From Perognathus longimembris pacificus (Eukaryota > Chordata > Mammalia > Rodentia > Heteromyidae): a stretch of 64,000 bases of DNA. Location of the stretch: contig NC_063171.1 of the NCBI RefSeq assembly GCF_023159225.1, positions 34,627,378 through 34,691,377 on the forward strand. Reading direction: 5' to 3'. The notes under the pieces were generated by a model that saw nothing but the letters and a program-made list of their open reading frames with translations, was not told the DNA's origin and did no database searches. This document shows positions 45,003 through 56,061 of this stretch, piece by piece. Positions within the stretch are counted from its first letter, which is position 1. Every line of letters begins with the position of its first letter. Position numbers and translations under genes: made by a program.

Positions 45003-45018
45003 TATGTGTATATATATA
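44781..45018 (+). mobile_element. IDL-Geo-like dimeric SINE with (TA)n-expanded tail and TSD
   Basis: Dimer from GGGCTGGGAATATGG to AGGACTGCC and poly(A). A (TA)n stretch (44981-45018) then lies between the A-tail and the right TSD. TATTTATCAA flanks at 44771-44780 and 45019-45028. Confidence 0.93.
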
Positions 45019-45028
45019 TATTTATCAA

Positions 45029-45365
45029 AATGAAAAAAAAAAAGAAATAAAATCCCCAGAAAGAAAAAACCTGAAGTTTTATTGGACCATATCTATAACC
45101 ATTTATGTTTGTTTTTCAATTTATACCTGCCTTCATGTTATGCTGGTAGAACTGAGTAGTTACAATACAGAGCTTACATGTCACAAAAGCTAAACTATTT
45201 ACTCTCTGGCCTTTAAAATTCTATTGAGCTATCAAGCTTAGATGCCCAAGCAAGGAAGGATTGTAATGGTGTAAATCCTTTGAACAACTACCTTATAGTT
45301 TAACAAAATGAATGCCAGAAAGCCGAAATGTATTGTCAGAAGGGTATGAGGTCAAGGGGAAAGAG
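45029..45365. other. No recognised feature
   Basis: Nothing recognisable. Confidence 0.5.
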
Positions 45366-45600
45366 GTAGATGAATAAAGAGGAAGGGTGATTGAATGCAG
45401 TCATAATATTCTATGTATATCTGTGAAAACAAAATTAGAAACCTTGGTAGAGAGAGAAGAGGGAAAATACTGACAGAGATGACATTGACCAAGATGCATT
45501 GTACTCACAAACTGTCATGTTGAATGGAAACTCCTTTGTACAACTACTTAAGGGTAAGTTAAGATAATTCTTTTCAAAAAGGAAAATAAACCAATAAAAA
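45366..45600 (+). mobile_element. Old L1 3' end
   Basis: GACAGAGATGACATTGACCA, AGATGCATTGTACTCACAAA, GGAAACTCCTTTGTACAACT and the A-rich end are the plus-strand form of the older L1 3' terminus. Confidence 0.72.
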
Positions 45601-47730
45601 TATTTCTAGAAACCAGTAGGTACCACAATGATAAAATGGGGCCAAATTCTTATCATAAAAATTTATAGAACAATAAAAGGAAGAACACCAATATTTACAT
45701 AATTAAAATTTATGCTTGAACCTGCTAAATGTCACCAAATATGAAGTAAGCAAGAAGTCTTGGTAAGTTTAAAGAAGCAGGACCCTTTCAATTGAATGCT
45801 AAAGAAGCTCTTCTTGTGCTAGTATTGACTTTGAAGACTGAGTGACATTGAACTGAGAGAACTAGGATGGAGGAGGCATTCCCTCCCCCATCAAAATGAC
45901 TCAAGAATTGGGAGTCATAGGTCACTGAGAGATAAAAAAAAACAAAACACAAGCATTTTACAGTGTTTGTGAAGGATTTAAGATTCATGTAGAAATAGAA
46001 CTTGAATGTCATATCTTGGGTTGTCTTAGCCAGGAAATTCGACTTTGATTTTCTTGGCACTTTGTAGCAATAAGTTTTTGAAAAAGAATGTGAGAGTGAT
46101 TGGTAAAGTTGCTTTTGAATAAATCGGGGGAGTCAGGATTGTAATACATTTCTTTTGCAGATAAGAAGACTAAGAAATCTGATGAGACTTAGTCAGAATA
46201 AACTAAGTTATGCTGTAGTAACATACAATTCCTCTCCCCTTCTAAACCTCAGAAAACTTAAAAGAACACAGACTTATTTCTTGTTGTACTGTGCATTCTT
46301 TTGTATCCTGTGATTTCGTTTATTATTGTGGACTGACTGCATGGCTCAGACTGTTGGAACAACCTCTGTCTAGAATATTGCTGGGGCTCACATGGTGCCC
46401 TGCATCATGACATAAGGTGGGAAAGCAAACTGTACTTTATCTCTGAAAGTTTCTCTGTAATAGTGGCATCCATTAGTTCTCGTATTCTATTTCAAAGGAA
46501 TAGGTAATTGAAATTATTTTCCTAAGCTAGACAGCAAATATTTCTAACCAAGTTCTTCTACAAAGAGTTCAAATAATTTAATTCATAAATCCAATTCCAT
46601 TTTTCATTTCATCATGAGCAAAAGTCTCAGTGGAGCAAAGCTAAGACTAGAGAAGTAACTGTGTTCTATCATCTGAACTGACCTGACCTGCTGAGAACAT
46701 CTGAAAAGAGAGAACAAAGAAGAGACATGATTGCTTAAATTCAGTTCTAGCATAACAGGGCTAAAGAATCAACTTTGTGGCCATAGATGGAAATGCAGGA
46801 AGTGACAGCTCCTGTTTTGTTGATTGCCTTTAAAGGATATCAGAAGCAGTGAGAATTCTGTACATGACACAGAGGTCTACCTGCATTACCTGTACTCCAA
46901 ACCATTACCAGCATTCTGGAATAAAAAGGCTCAGCAAAGCTTGATAGCACAAAGAACTAAATGGACATAATGGAAGATGAGAGTGACTTTGCTCATATCT
47001 ATCTTCCGAATTTTCATTCGTTTTTCTATTAGTGACAAAAGCAGAGCAGATTTCTGGTCATTTCTTTAGAGAATTCAACAAACTATTAATGCATTTCTAC
47101 TGTTTCATGTACTGTGCTAGACCAGGAATTGGAACAGATATAATTCTTAATCTAGGGCTGGAAGTGTCCTTTCTAATGTCTGTTGGTCCTTCCTATCTTG
47201 ATATATTTGCTTCTAGCCATGAGGTGAACTGCTTTCTTCCACCACAGAAGAACCTAACCTTGTAAGATATCATACTGAAGTTCAAAAGAATAGCAAATAT
47301 GGAGCAAAGGGAAGAGAAATGTAGAATGTTCTCGATGGGATAAATGATCATACTCAAAGAATCAAGAATGTTAATTTCAGAACCAAAGAAAAAGGAAAAT
47401 GACTAATGATGGAGTGAGAGTCAGAGGAAGAAGCCAACCATGGAAGCCTGGTGGGCTACACTAAGGTTTTCTCCTTAGAAGAATAAGAAGACATGGTAAG
47501 ACTCTAAGCAGAGAAACAAAAGAGATATTATTATAGAATCTGAGTTACAGGGTAGAGTAGAAGTAGAGGATCACAAAAGGCAATCCAGTGGTCTGGGTGG
47601 GATTCCCAGAACAGAGATGGCAAACCACAGCCCATTTTCCTATGTCTCAAGAGCAAAGAAACGTTTTTTTATTCTAAAAGTATCATTGCACTAGACTGCA
47701 AGAGTCCCCCCCCCCAAAAGTTATATGCTG
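45601..47730. other. No gene recognised
   Basis: About 2.1 kb. 46125-46195 (GCAGATAAGAAGACTAAGAA) and 47070-47160 (CTACTGTTTCATGTACTGTG) weakly resemble MIR. No coding signal. Confidence 0.45.
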
Positions 47731-47734
47731 AAAT

Positions 47735-48166
47735 ACTAAGTCACAATGTGATGGCATTTGGAGTAAAGGGTCTTTGGGGATTAATCATATCACAAAGATG
47801 GACCTCTCATGAATAGATGTTTCTCTTATGAAAGGAAAAGAATGCCAGAATACTCTCTCACCTCTTTCTACTATATGAACATATGGCAGAAGGTAGTAGC
47901 TTGCCAAGAGGCATCTTGTGGGCTTTTTTTGTTTTTAATTTTGTTATCTGTAAGTATTTGTACAAAGGGGTTTTGATTCCACATATCAACTTATAAACAT
48001 AGTGAATATTGATCAGTGTCAACATCCCATCATTTCCCTCCTATCTATCCTAACCCCACCTCCATCCCTTCAAGTTTTCTGATTCTGTTGTCACATATGT
48101 ACATTGGATGTTATGATTGTGTTTGCCTTCCATTCTTTTCTCTGTTAATTTATTATCCCCACCATG

Positions 48167-48218
<52 letters not shown>

Positions 48219-48480
48219 AGTCCTACTACTCCCTGTGGGGGAAAAATCATCATTTATTTTGTTAAACTATTTTGTTAAACTATAAGGTGCATGAAAGAGT
48301 TACACCATCAGAATGCTTCTGTGTGTATACAGACTTTAGTCAATTTTTTGTGTATATAACTTGCTTGCAGCTTAATCTCAGATTTACAGCTTCCAGAACT
48401 GTGAAGATCTCTCGTTTATAACCCACCACATCTGTGGTACCTGGTTACATCAGCCCAAACTAACCAAGACAGTTGTGAAA
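47735..48480 (+). mobile_element. Ancient interspersed repeat split by an old L1 3' end
   Basis: Left part: TATGCTGAAATACTAAGTCA, AATGTGATGGCATTTGGAGT, CCTCTCATGAATAGATG. Right part (about 48365-48480): ACAGCTTCCAGAACTGTGAA, TAACCCACCACATCTGTGGT, AACTAACCAAGACAG. The two fit one well-known old mammalian repeat. I recognise the pattern but not its class with certainty. The middle (about 47930-48360) is a reverse-strand old L1 3' end with a (CA)n array. Confidence 0.6.
48169..48214. repeat. (CA)n microsatellite
   Basis: About 22 CA units. Unlike four others in the window it is not attached to a recognisable SINE tail. Confidence 0.97.
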
Positions 48481-49640
48481 ACAACAGCAAAAGTGAAGGA
48501 TATGTTATAGGGCCTGCATGTGGTACTACAAGCCTTAAATATTCATTATCTAACCCTTCCCTGGGGGAAGAAATAAAACAACGTGGACCCTAGACTAGAA
48601 TGATTACAGTGAAGATGGAGTAGAGTGGTTGAATCCAAGAAAGATTTTTGTGGCAAAATCAATCACAAATGTCAATTCATGTATTTAGAAGGTGTAAAAA
48701 GAGAAGGCTAGTTGGAAAGATGGCATCATTAGCCACAAAACACAAGTTGAGAAGTTAGTTTAAAAGCTCCAGCATAACATTCCCGCTGTGACTGTTATCT
48801 TTGCTCATTTTAACTAAATTCTATTCAATCCTTTTCTATTCAATAGTACAGATACAGTCCTGAGTCAATTTCAATCTGTTCTCAAAAACACTTTACAGTC
48901 CCATAACAGGAAGAAGTAACAAGCAACATTAACAGTAGCACAATACAAAATATTGTCAGCTGAGAATTTCCAAGGGAGATATAGTATGCTAAGCTAAGGG
49001 AGTTCAAAAGAGGAAGACAAACACAAACTGAGATTGCACGAATATCCATCCAATGAAGAGGGACAGCTCTGAGGAATGTGCCACTTAGAGTGGGCCTTGA
49101 AAAGCTTCAAGGAATTCAAGAGATAGAACAATCCCAGGGTTCCTCTTGGTGCCATTTTCAACAAGTCTCAGGAACCTCAAGCAAAACTTAATGAAAATGA
49201 GTTCCAGTTTAACCGTGATCCATTCTATATAGCTAATTGTTACATATATTTGATTTCTCCTTTCTTTCCTGTCTACTTGTCATACATCTTCAACTGTGGA
49301 TGTTTCCTCTGTTCTACATCCTTTCTGAAGCTCAACTGGCTCAGAATCCTTGATGGTTTCTCCCCCACCCCAGAACCCTTTCTTCTACTTTAACTGCTTG
49401 CTGATAGTCTGCAGACCAAAGGGAATGGGATAGATCTCTTTTCAAAGGGTTGAGTTTGAAGAAGGAACAGGCAGACTGACACACTTGTTGAAAATTCGTG
49501 AGTAAGTTGGTGGTATGCAACTCTGTACAAATATGTTAACTAAAATATGGTAGATTCATGGGCTGTCTCAAATAGTGTTACTCCTTAGAAAGGCAAAATC
49601 AAGGTTTGGCAAAATAAAACACCTGGAAGCAGGTAATCAA
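48481..49640. other. No recognised feature
   Basis: Nothing recognisable. Confidence 0.5.
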
Positions 49641-49644
49641 AAAG

Positions 49645-49910
49645 ATTGGGATCAGGGGGAGTCAAGGGGAAAGGAATAGACAAATGAAGAAAAGGAGAAG
49701 AGGGGGAACATGGAAGCAATAATCCAGTATGCATCTTACAAAAATTGGAAGAATGAGGGAAAGGGCAGGTGGGGAATGAATGGGTGAGAATGTTGACAGG
49801 GGTGACATAAATCATGATATGTTGTATTCATAAACTACTTCGTTAAATGGTAACTCCTTTGTACACCTTCTTAAAGATAATACTTTTAAAAAGAAAAAAA
49901 AAGAAAAGAA
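49645..49910 (+). mobile_element. Old L1 3' end
   Basis: GAATGGGTGAGAATGTTGAC, AGGGGTGACATAAATCATGA, ATGGTAACTCCTTTGTACAC and an A-rich terminus. It is the plus-strand counterpart of the reverse blocks at 1.5, 20.2 and 23.3 kb. Confidence 0.75.
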
Positions 49911-51280
49911 AGAGTGTCTTCCATGTTCCAAGAAAACAGAGAAGGCAGAATGGAGGTCCGTGCTCTAGGAGAAGTACTTAGAAGATGAGTGGGTATAGAA
50001 TTAACAAAGCCTGACAGTATGTCTCAGGACATTCTGTAAATTTGTCCTACCAGGCTCCAGTAGTGAGGTGGAGGGATTTCATTATTTGAATAAAGGAGAT
50101 AAATAAGAATGACTGTATTCAATAACCTGAAGGAGGAAAGGCGACAACTACAACCTATACTTGCTGAACTTACAAACCATCAAGTTTTGTTGTATTGTTG
50201 TACTGCTAAAGGAGCACTTATATCTTGGGGGCGGGGAAGAATCAAGTCATAGAAGTATTTACAATATAGAGCTATTTTTAAAAAGAAGATAGAAAGAAAG
50301 AGATATAAAAGAAGGAAGAAAAAAAAGAAGAGATCCCAGAGCAGTTGATCTGAGCTCTGCCTCTGAGACCCTCCCCAATCCCCCGGAGGATACCACCTCC
50401 TTCTCTGATAAATGAGAATCCATGTCCACACTAGAGTTCCCACAAGCTGCTGAGTCACTAGAGATTAAATTATGCTTCTCTTCCACTCGCTCTCCCCTGT
50501 AGACACAAACTAGACTAATGGGTTTTAGAAAGACAGTTTTAGTAATAAGTCTCAAGGCTCAGATTTTTTCATTTTAAATTTCAGATAATTGGAGAAATAC
50601 AATTGTAATCATCATTAACTACCCTTTTTTCTTTGGTCCTAAAATTCCAAGTGAAAAGAGCAGTACTAAGAATGAAGGTGGTTGTGAGGACAAGGAAGAA
50701 AAGGGGCTAATCACAAAAAGTGACACAAGTCTGAGCAATGACAAAGAACAGAAGGCAAGATGGGATGGAGGGGGAAGGAGAGAGAGGAAGAAATGGAGGG
50801 ACAGTCAGTATGATGCAGGGCGAACCTCAAATGTCTCATCTGGAACATTTGCGCTCCCATGACTTATGAATTTCAAATCTTACCACGATTCCAGCAGCAA
50901 AACCTGCTGTTTTGTATAATCATTCTTGCTTCTTGACTTTCTGATCTGTCATAATGGGCAAACAGTGGGGTAGAAGGAAAAAGACTTGCCAGTGGCAGAG
51001 ATGTACTCACTGCACTCTATTTTTGAGACTCTGGTGTTAATTCAGGCATAGCTAACTCAGACTTGCTTTTCTGCCTCTGTTGCAATCACTCTGTCCACAG
51101 AATACCTATTTATTGAGTATCTACTATATTCTATTGAATATATTGTCTACTATACTCTTTCAAACTGATGATGACAGAGAGTTCTCTTTGTCAAGAGACT
51201 TGTAGCAATGGTTCCTTACTTTCCTACATTTCAGGGATAATTTTCTTTTTCAGTTTTCAAGGTGATTTTATACTTTGATC
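49911..51280. other. No recognised feature
   Basis: No gene. Minus-strand frames at 50180-50555 are short and unsupported. 50750-50810 is purine-rich. Confidence 0.5.
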
Positions 51281-51296
51281 AAGAAAATGTGTCTTG

Positions 51297-51508
51297 GCTG
51301 GGAATATGGCCTAGTGGCAAGAGTGCTTGCCTCGTATACATGAAGCCCTGGGTTCAATTCCCCAGCACCACATATACAGAAAATGGCCAGAAGAGACGCT
51401 GTGGCTCAAGTGACAGAGTGCTAGCCTTGAACAAAAAGAAGCCAGGGACAGTGCTCAGGCCCTGAGTCCAAGGCCCAGGACTGGCAAAAAAAAAGAAAGA
51501 AAGAAAGA
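51297..51508 (+). mobile_element. IDL-Geo-like dimeric SINE with TSD
   Basis: Full dimer. The A-tail has become (GAAA)n. AAGAAAATGTGTCTTG flanks it at 51281-51296 and 51509-51524. Confidence 0.95.
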
Positions 51509-51529
51509 AAGAAAATGTGTCTTGTGGCT

Positions 51530-51571
51530 GTAAGATTGGGTCAGTGGTAGACTTCTTGCCTAGTAAGCATG
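51530..51571 (+). mobile_element. ID-like SINE fragment, cut by purine repeat
   Basis: GGCTGTAAGATTGGGTCAGT, GGTAGACTTCTTGCCTAGTA and AGCATGG form the first part of an ID-like unit. The expected B-box half is replaced by the purine tract. Confidence 0.6.
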
Positions 51572-51609
51572 GAAGAGAGGGAGGAGATAGAAAGAGAAGG
51601 GGAGGAGGA

Positions 51610-51641
<32 letters not shown>

Positions 51642-51642
51642 A

Positions 51643-51694
<52 letters not shown>

Positions 51695-51872
51695 GAAGGA
51701 AGGAAGGAAGGAAGGAAGGAAGGAAGGAAGGAAGGAAGGAAGGAAGGAAGGAAGGAAGGAAGGAAGGAAGGGAGAGAGAGAAAGAGGGAGGGAGGGAGGG
51801 AAGGGAGAGAGAGAAAGAGGGAGGGAGGGAGGGAGGGAAGAAAGGAAGGAGGGAGGGAGGAAGAAAGAAGAA
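51570..51872. repeat. 300-bp purine tract: (GAAA)n, (GGAA)n, (GGGA)n
   Basis: Almost uninterrupted A/G on the plus strand. Units shift from GAAA (51611-51692) to AAGG (51692-51770) to GGGA-rich blocks, including a near-perfect repeat of GGGAGAGAGAGAAAGAGGGA. Lys/Arg/Glu-rich frames across it are artefacts. Confidence 0.98.
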
Positions 51873-51933
51873 AAAGATTGTATCTTATGGAGATGAATTT
51901 GCTATTGGATATTTTTTAAAAGAATGTGCACGA

Positions 51934-52137
51934 GGGCTGGGGATATAGCCTAGTGGCAAGAGTGCCTGCCTCGTATACATGAAGCCCTGGGTTCAATTCC
52001 CCAGTACCACATATATGGAAAACGGCCAGCAGTGGCGCTGTGGCTCAAGTGGCAGAGTGCTAGCCTTGAGCAAAAAGAAGCCAGGGACAGTGCTCAGGCC
52101 CTGAGTCCAAGGCCCAGGACTGGCCAAAAAAAAAAAA
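51934..52137 (+). mobile_element. IDL-Geo-like dimeric SINE with TSD
   Basis: Near-consensus dimer and A-tail between perfect 16-bp AAAAGAATGTGCACGA copies (51918-51933 and 52138-52153). Confidence 0.97.
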
Positions 52138-52153
52138 AAAAGAATGTGCACGA

Positions 52154-52460
52154 ATAATCAAAATTAAATGACATAGCCAAGAAAGAAACTTGAAGATTCT
52201 TCTTATTCTATGTGACATCCTATGTGAAATTTTACTCTGGCTCAGAATTCTCTCTACATAATAATTGAGGCTTCTACAAGAGCTTATAGGTGAAGCTTTG
52301 GGGGAGATCTTTAGAGTCACCAAGGAAACTGGAAATACATAGGGCCCTGTCTTAGAGGTCCAAACATGACCCAGTGCAGTGCCCTTTGGCTCCCACATAG
52401 AACAATCTCATGGATCCTTGACAACATTAAGGGCTGGGACAGGGTGAGGAAAAACAAAAT
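52154..52460. other. No recognised feature
   Basis: Nothing recognisable. Confidence 0.5.
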
Positions 52461-52464
52461 ACAA

Positions 52465-52575
52465 CCTTGTGCCCATTTTTCAGATAAGGAAGCTGAGGCT
52501 CAGATAGTTCAAGTTAGAAAATTCTTGAAAAATCACTTAGCTAGGAAAACAGGGCACCCAGTATTCTGACCAGCA
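52465..52575 (-). mobile_element. MIR ancient SINE, reverse
   Basis: CCCATTTTTCAGATAAGGAA and GCTGAGGCTCAGATAGTTCA match reverse MIR closely. Confidence 0.72.
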
Positions 52576-53555
52576 TTTCCTTCATCGGAGTTCCCATGGG
52601 AACCATAGCCTCGGAAGCCTGCCTAGAGGCATATGTCAGAAACAACAGGGGCCTCTGACAATGGCCATCCTGTTTTCTGCTCTACTTTATAGAATGATTA
52701 AGAGGGAAAACGAACTAGGCTTTTAGAAATTATGCCACTAGAGCATCGTTGATGGGAACTGTGGGTGATTTAATCTACTCGGAGAAACCAAACAACATCC
52801 AACATCAGGTTTCTATGGCAACACTACTCTTAGTGGCTTTAAACAAAAATATCTCAAGGGCAGAGTAATTAGGTAAGTAGAGCAGCAAGTCTGTGTTTCA
52901 TGCAGTCATTTTTCCTTTGCTTACCATTTTATTACTGTGCCTTGTGCTCATAAGGGTATTCTTAATATGGCATGTCTACCTGAAGGAAGTGTGTGTGTGT
53001 GTGTGTGTGTGTGTGTCTGTTTAATAAAGTACATGCTCCCCAAACACCTTTAGCAAGTGGCACCATATGGCAAAATCCCACTCGAGTGTAAATATGACAA
53101 AGTAAGAATCTGTGGGACTATAAGACACACGTACAACCTTGAACTACGCTTGTCAGGGGCTCTGAATGTGTGTTAGGGGAGTAATGTTCCCTGTATCTTG
53201 CTTTGCTCCCTACACACACACCCTTTTTAAAAATTAAATTTAAATGAAGCTCGGTATTGCTTGTTTCAATTCTCTCTGACTCACATTGTCATTTCCCAAT
53301 GCTTTTAAAAGGTCTTCTTACTTCTGTTTCTAATGTCTTGCCTCCCTACTCACCCTATCAGATATCACCACTACCCTCTCCACACTCACTGCCCTGGAAA
53401 TAGAGAACTCTGTCATTTGAATTGCTTGTTCATCCTAGCATAATGCTGCCAGAGACAGTATTTAACTCCTGCACTTTAGGGGTGTCCCTTCCTAACAAGA
53501 TGGAGAAGGCAAGGGAACACTCACTGTGGGCAGGCCTTTAGTCATGCAATCTAGG
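52576..53555. other. No gene; short (GT)n
   Basis: A (GT)n run lies at 52990-53016. The rest is unremarkable. Confidence 0.55.
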
Positions 53556-53636
53556 TGTTTGGTCATTTGATCCACCCTCATAGCACAGATAAGAAACTGA
53601 AACTCATGGAGGTTAAAACCAAATTCCATTCAGGTG

Positions 53637-53881
53637 CCAGTGGCTCACACCTGTAAACTTACCTTCTCAAGCAGTGGAGATCTGAGGATTAGTTTCGAGC
53701 TATATGGGCCAGGAACATCCTTGGGATGCTTACCTCAATTAACCATCAAAAAGCCAGAAGTGGAGCTGTAACAAGTAATAGAACACCAGCCTTGAGTGGA
53801 AAAAGTTCAGGGACAGCACCCAGGCCCTGAGCTCAAGCCTCACTACTGGTTCACATACACACACACACACACACACACACC
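53637..53881 (+). mobile_element. 7SL/B1-headed SINE with Geo-type right monomer and (CA)n tail
   Basis: GTGCCAGTGGCTCACACCTG head, TCAATTAACCATCAAAAAGC linker, GTTCAGGGACAGCACCCAGG right monomer, then CATACACAC array at 53852-53880. Confidence 0.9.
53852..53880. repeat. (CA)n microsatellite at SINE 3' end
   Basis: About 13 CA units continuous with the SINE tail. Confidence 0.93.
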
Positions 53882-53990
53882 AATCTCAGAATTACTTAGC
53901 TACGTTATTATTAAATAGCAGAGCTGGGGGCTGGCTGAGACCCAACACTTTGCTCTTTCAATTGTACCATGTTGCTTTATTTAAGAGCAA

Positions 53991-54815
53991 CTTACATAAT
54001 TAAGATATGAGAGAACCAATAGCTCATCATCTCTGCTCAGACCTGGTCTGCTATTTGGCTTGCTAATTGCTGTTTCAGCCCACTTAAGTCAGTTACTCTC
54101 AATTAAGGTGATTTTGCTCTTCATGGGAATTCTCCTGTCCAAAATATCAGCGTGTTTAGGTGGATTTAGACTAACACTGCAGGTTGTCAGTAGCTTGGTA
54201 ATATTGTGTAGGCTCTTTACCTCTGGAATGCAGTTCACCCACATCTGCCCAGTGTTCAGTCTGTTGGGATAGCCTAGAATACAACTTCCAGGAAGGATCT
54301 GAATGTCTTTCATTCATTAGAGCTCTTGGTGACTGTTCACAAAGAAGATAAAAAGCACTAGTACTATGGATAAACACATAAGAAATGCTACAAAATGGTA
54401 TGAAACCTTGCAGGGTATACACCTAGGAAACACAGTGTTTGTTTAGGAATCAGGGGAGACTCTGCCTTCACTGTTGTTGCACTTGAGCTAAGACATAAAG
54501 TGTAGGCAGGCACACTAGGTGGACCAGTGAAGGGATAGGCATGTCAAGAAGAATGGACATTGTGTGCTATATCTTGAAGATACAGCAGGTATATGGGAAA
54601 TGCGAGTGGTTCAAGAGGCCTGGAGCAAAAGGAGTGACTGGATAAGATGCTGTGCAGGTACACAGTAGACCAATCTGAAAGGGCTCTCTAAAGCTTCAGT
54701 TTTGTGTTCTAAATGACAGAAAGCCTGCTTTGCTTCCAATGTAGCTCATAGGACTCTGAGTTTAATACTTCTTTAGGTTCAAAACTGTCAAAAGAAAAAA
54801 GAATACTAATGTGTT
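53991..54815. other. No recognised feature
   Basis: Overlapping short frames near 54060-54420 are unsupported. Confidence 0.5.
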
Positions 54816-54817
54816 AG

Positions 54818-55405
54818 TTTCCTGGATTGGAGTTTTATTCTATTTTGTGGTTGGGAACTTACAAAGAAAAGAGACGTATTTAGCTTATAAGCTTAAGTTT
54901 AGAGATTCAAAAGTCTCACACCAGCACATGCTCAGCCCTGGTGAGCCACATGGTGACATCACCATGGCAGGAGCCTGTGTAAGATGAGATCACAAGATGT
55001 GATAGAGAGACTAAGGTGAGGGGGTGGGAGGAGGAACCAGCCTTGCTCTCTCTTTTTTTTTCTTTTTGTTGGTTGTGAGGCTTGAACTCAGAGCCTGGGC
55101 ACTGTCCCTGAGCTCAAGGCTAGTGGCTCTACCACTTTGAGCCACAGCGCCACTTCTGATTTTCTGGTGGTTAATTGGAGATAAGAGTCTTAAAGACTTT
55201 CCTGCTCAGGCTGGCTTTGACCGCACTCCTCATACTCAGCCTCCTGAGGAGCTAGGATTACAGGCGTGAGCCACAGGTACCCGGCCATGCTCTCTTTTTT
55301 TGTAACCTCATTTTTGTGAATCTAATGCACCCCTGAAAGACCCAACATACTGCAGAAGAACAGCTTCAACACTTTCGAAGGGTAGCTACCACCCCAAGAG
55401 CTACA
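54818..55405 (+). mobile_element. MaLR/ERVL-type LTR-like repeat with nested SINE
   Basis: GGTTGGGAACTTACAAAGAA, AAGAGACGTATTTAGCTTAT, GAGCCACATGGTGACATCAC, CATGGCAGGAGCCTGTG and, after the SINE, TGTAACCTCATTTTTGTGAA, GCACCCCTGAAAGACC resemble a MaLR-type LTR. Non-coding relic. Confidence 0.55.
55050..55287 (-). mobile_element. 7SL/B1-headed SINE with Geo-type right monomer
   Basis: Reverse copy, well preserved: GGCTTGAACTCAGAGCCTGG, GTGGTTAATTGGAGATAAGA, CCTCCTGAGGAGCTAGGATT, ACAGGCGTGAGCCACAGG. TGCTCTCTTTTTTT-like duplications flank it (left from about 55044, right from 55288). A-rich tail. Confidence 0.9.
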
Positions 55406-55611
55406 CCTAGGCTCTGCCCATATTATATTTATTTATTCCTATAAAGAAATAGATTTATTCAAGTCCAGCCCTGAGGAAAACAGAGAAACCTCTCTGTCTC
55501 AAATCCCCATTTTGGATGAGGGGAGATGTTTTAGCGGTAAAAGGTTACAGTGAGCCAAGGGGCAGGAAATCCCCAGGTTGGCTGCAGAGTTCGTCTTCAA
55601 AGCTCCATCTC

Positions 55612-55826
55612 GGGGCTGGGGATATAGCCTAGTGGCAAGAGTGCCTGCCTCGGATACACGAGGCCCTAGGTTCGATTCCCCAGCACCACATATACAGAAA
55701 AAACGGCCAGAAGCGGCGCTGTGGCTCACGTGGCAGAGTGCTAGCCTTGAGCAGGAAGAAGCCAGGGACAGTGCTCAGGCCCTGAGTCCAAGGCCCAGGA
55801 CTGGCCAAAAAAAAAAAAAAAAAAAA
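55612..55826 (+). mobile_element. IDL-Geo-like dimeric SINE with TSD (plus member of inverted pair)
   Basis: Near-consensus dimer flanked by AAAGCTCCATCTC at 55599-55611 and 55827-55839. Confidence 0.97.
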
Positions 55827-55850
55827 AAAGCTCCATCTCCTTCTCCTCTT

Positions 55851-56061
55851 TTTTTTTTTTTTTTTTTTTTTGGCCAGTCCTGGGCCTTGGACTCAGGGCC
55901 TGAGTACTGTCCCTGGCTTCTATCAAGGCTAGCACTCTGCCACTTGAGCCACAGCGCCACTTCTGGCCAATTTCTTCATATGTGGTGCTGGAGAATTGAA
56001 CCCAGGGTCTCATGTATATGAGGCAAGCACTCTTGCCACTAGGCCATATCCCCAGCCCACT
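55851..56061 (-). mobile_element. IDL-Geo-like dimeric SINE with TSD (minus member of inverted pair)
   Basis: Reverse-complement dimer beginning with a T-run of about 24 bases. CTTCTCCTCTT flanks it at 55840-55850 and 56062-56072. A small deletion in the right monomer removes the TTTTTGC of the usual CTTCTTTTTGCTCAAGG. Confidence 0.95.

Larger units (their letters stand above)
53560..53990 (-). mobile_element. MIR ancient SINE, reverse, split by a younger SINE
   Basis: Left half (ATAAGAAACTGAAACTCATG, GAGGTTAAAACC) and right half (TTACTTAGCTACG, AATAGCAGAGCTGGGGGCTG, TTGCTCTTTCAATTGTACCA) are consecutive parts of a reverse MIR, separated by the SINE at 53637-53881. Confidence 0.7.

Noticed and set aside
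51517..51948. Long Lys/Arg/Glu-rich frames (143 and 116 codons)
   Set aside because: Pure translation of a purine microsatellite. No unique coding sequence.
55578..56021. 147-codon frame with 'exon-like' composition
   Set aside because: Runs through two inverted SINEs. Similar peptides appear at every SINE copy (10.3, 12.7, 14.4, 51.3 kb).
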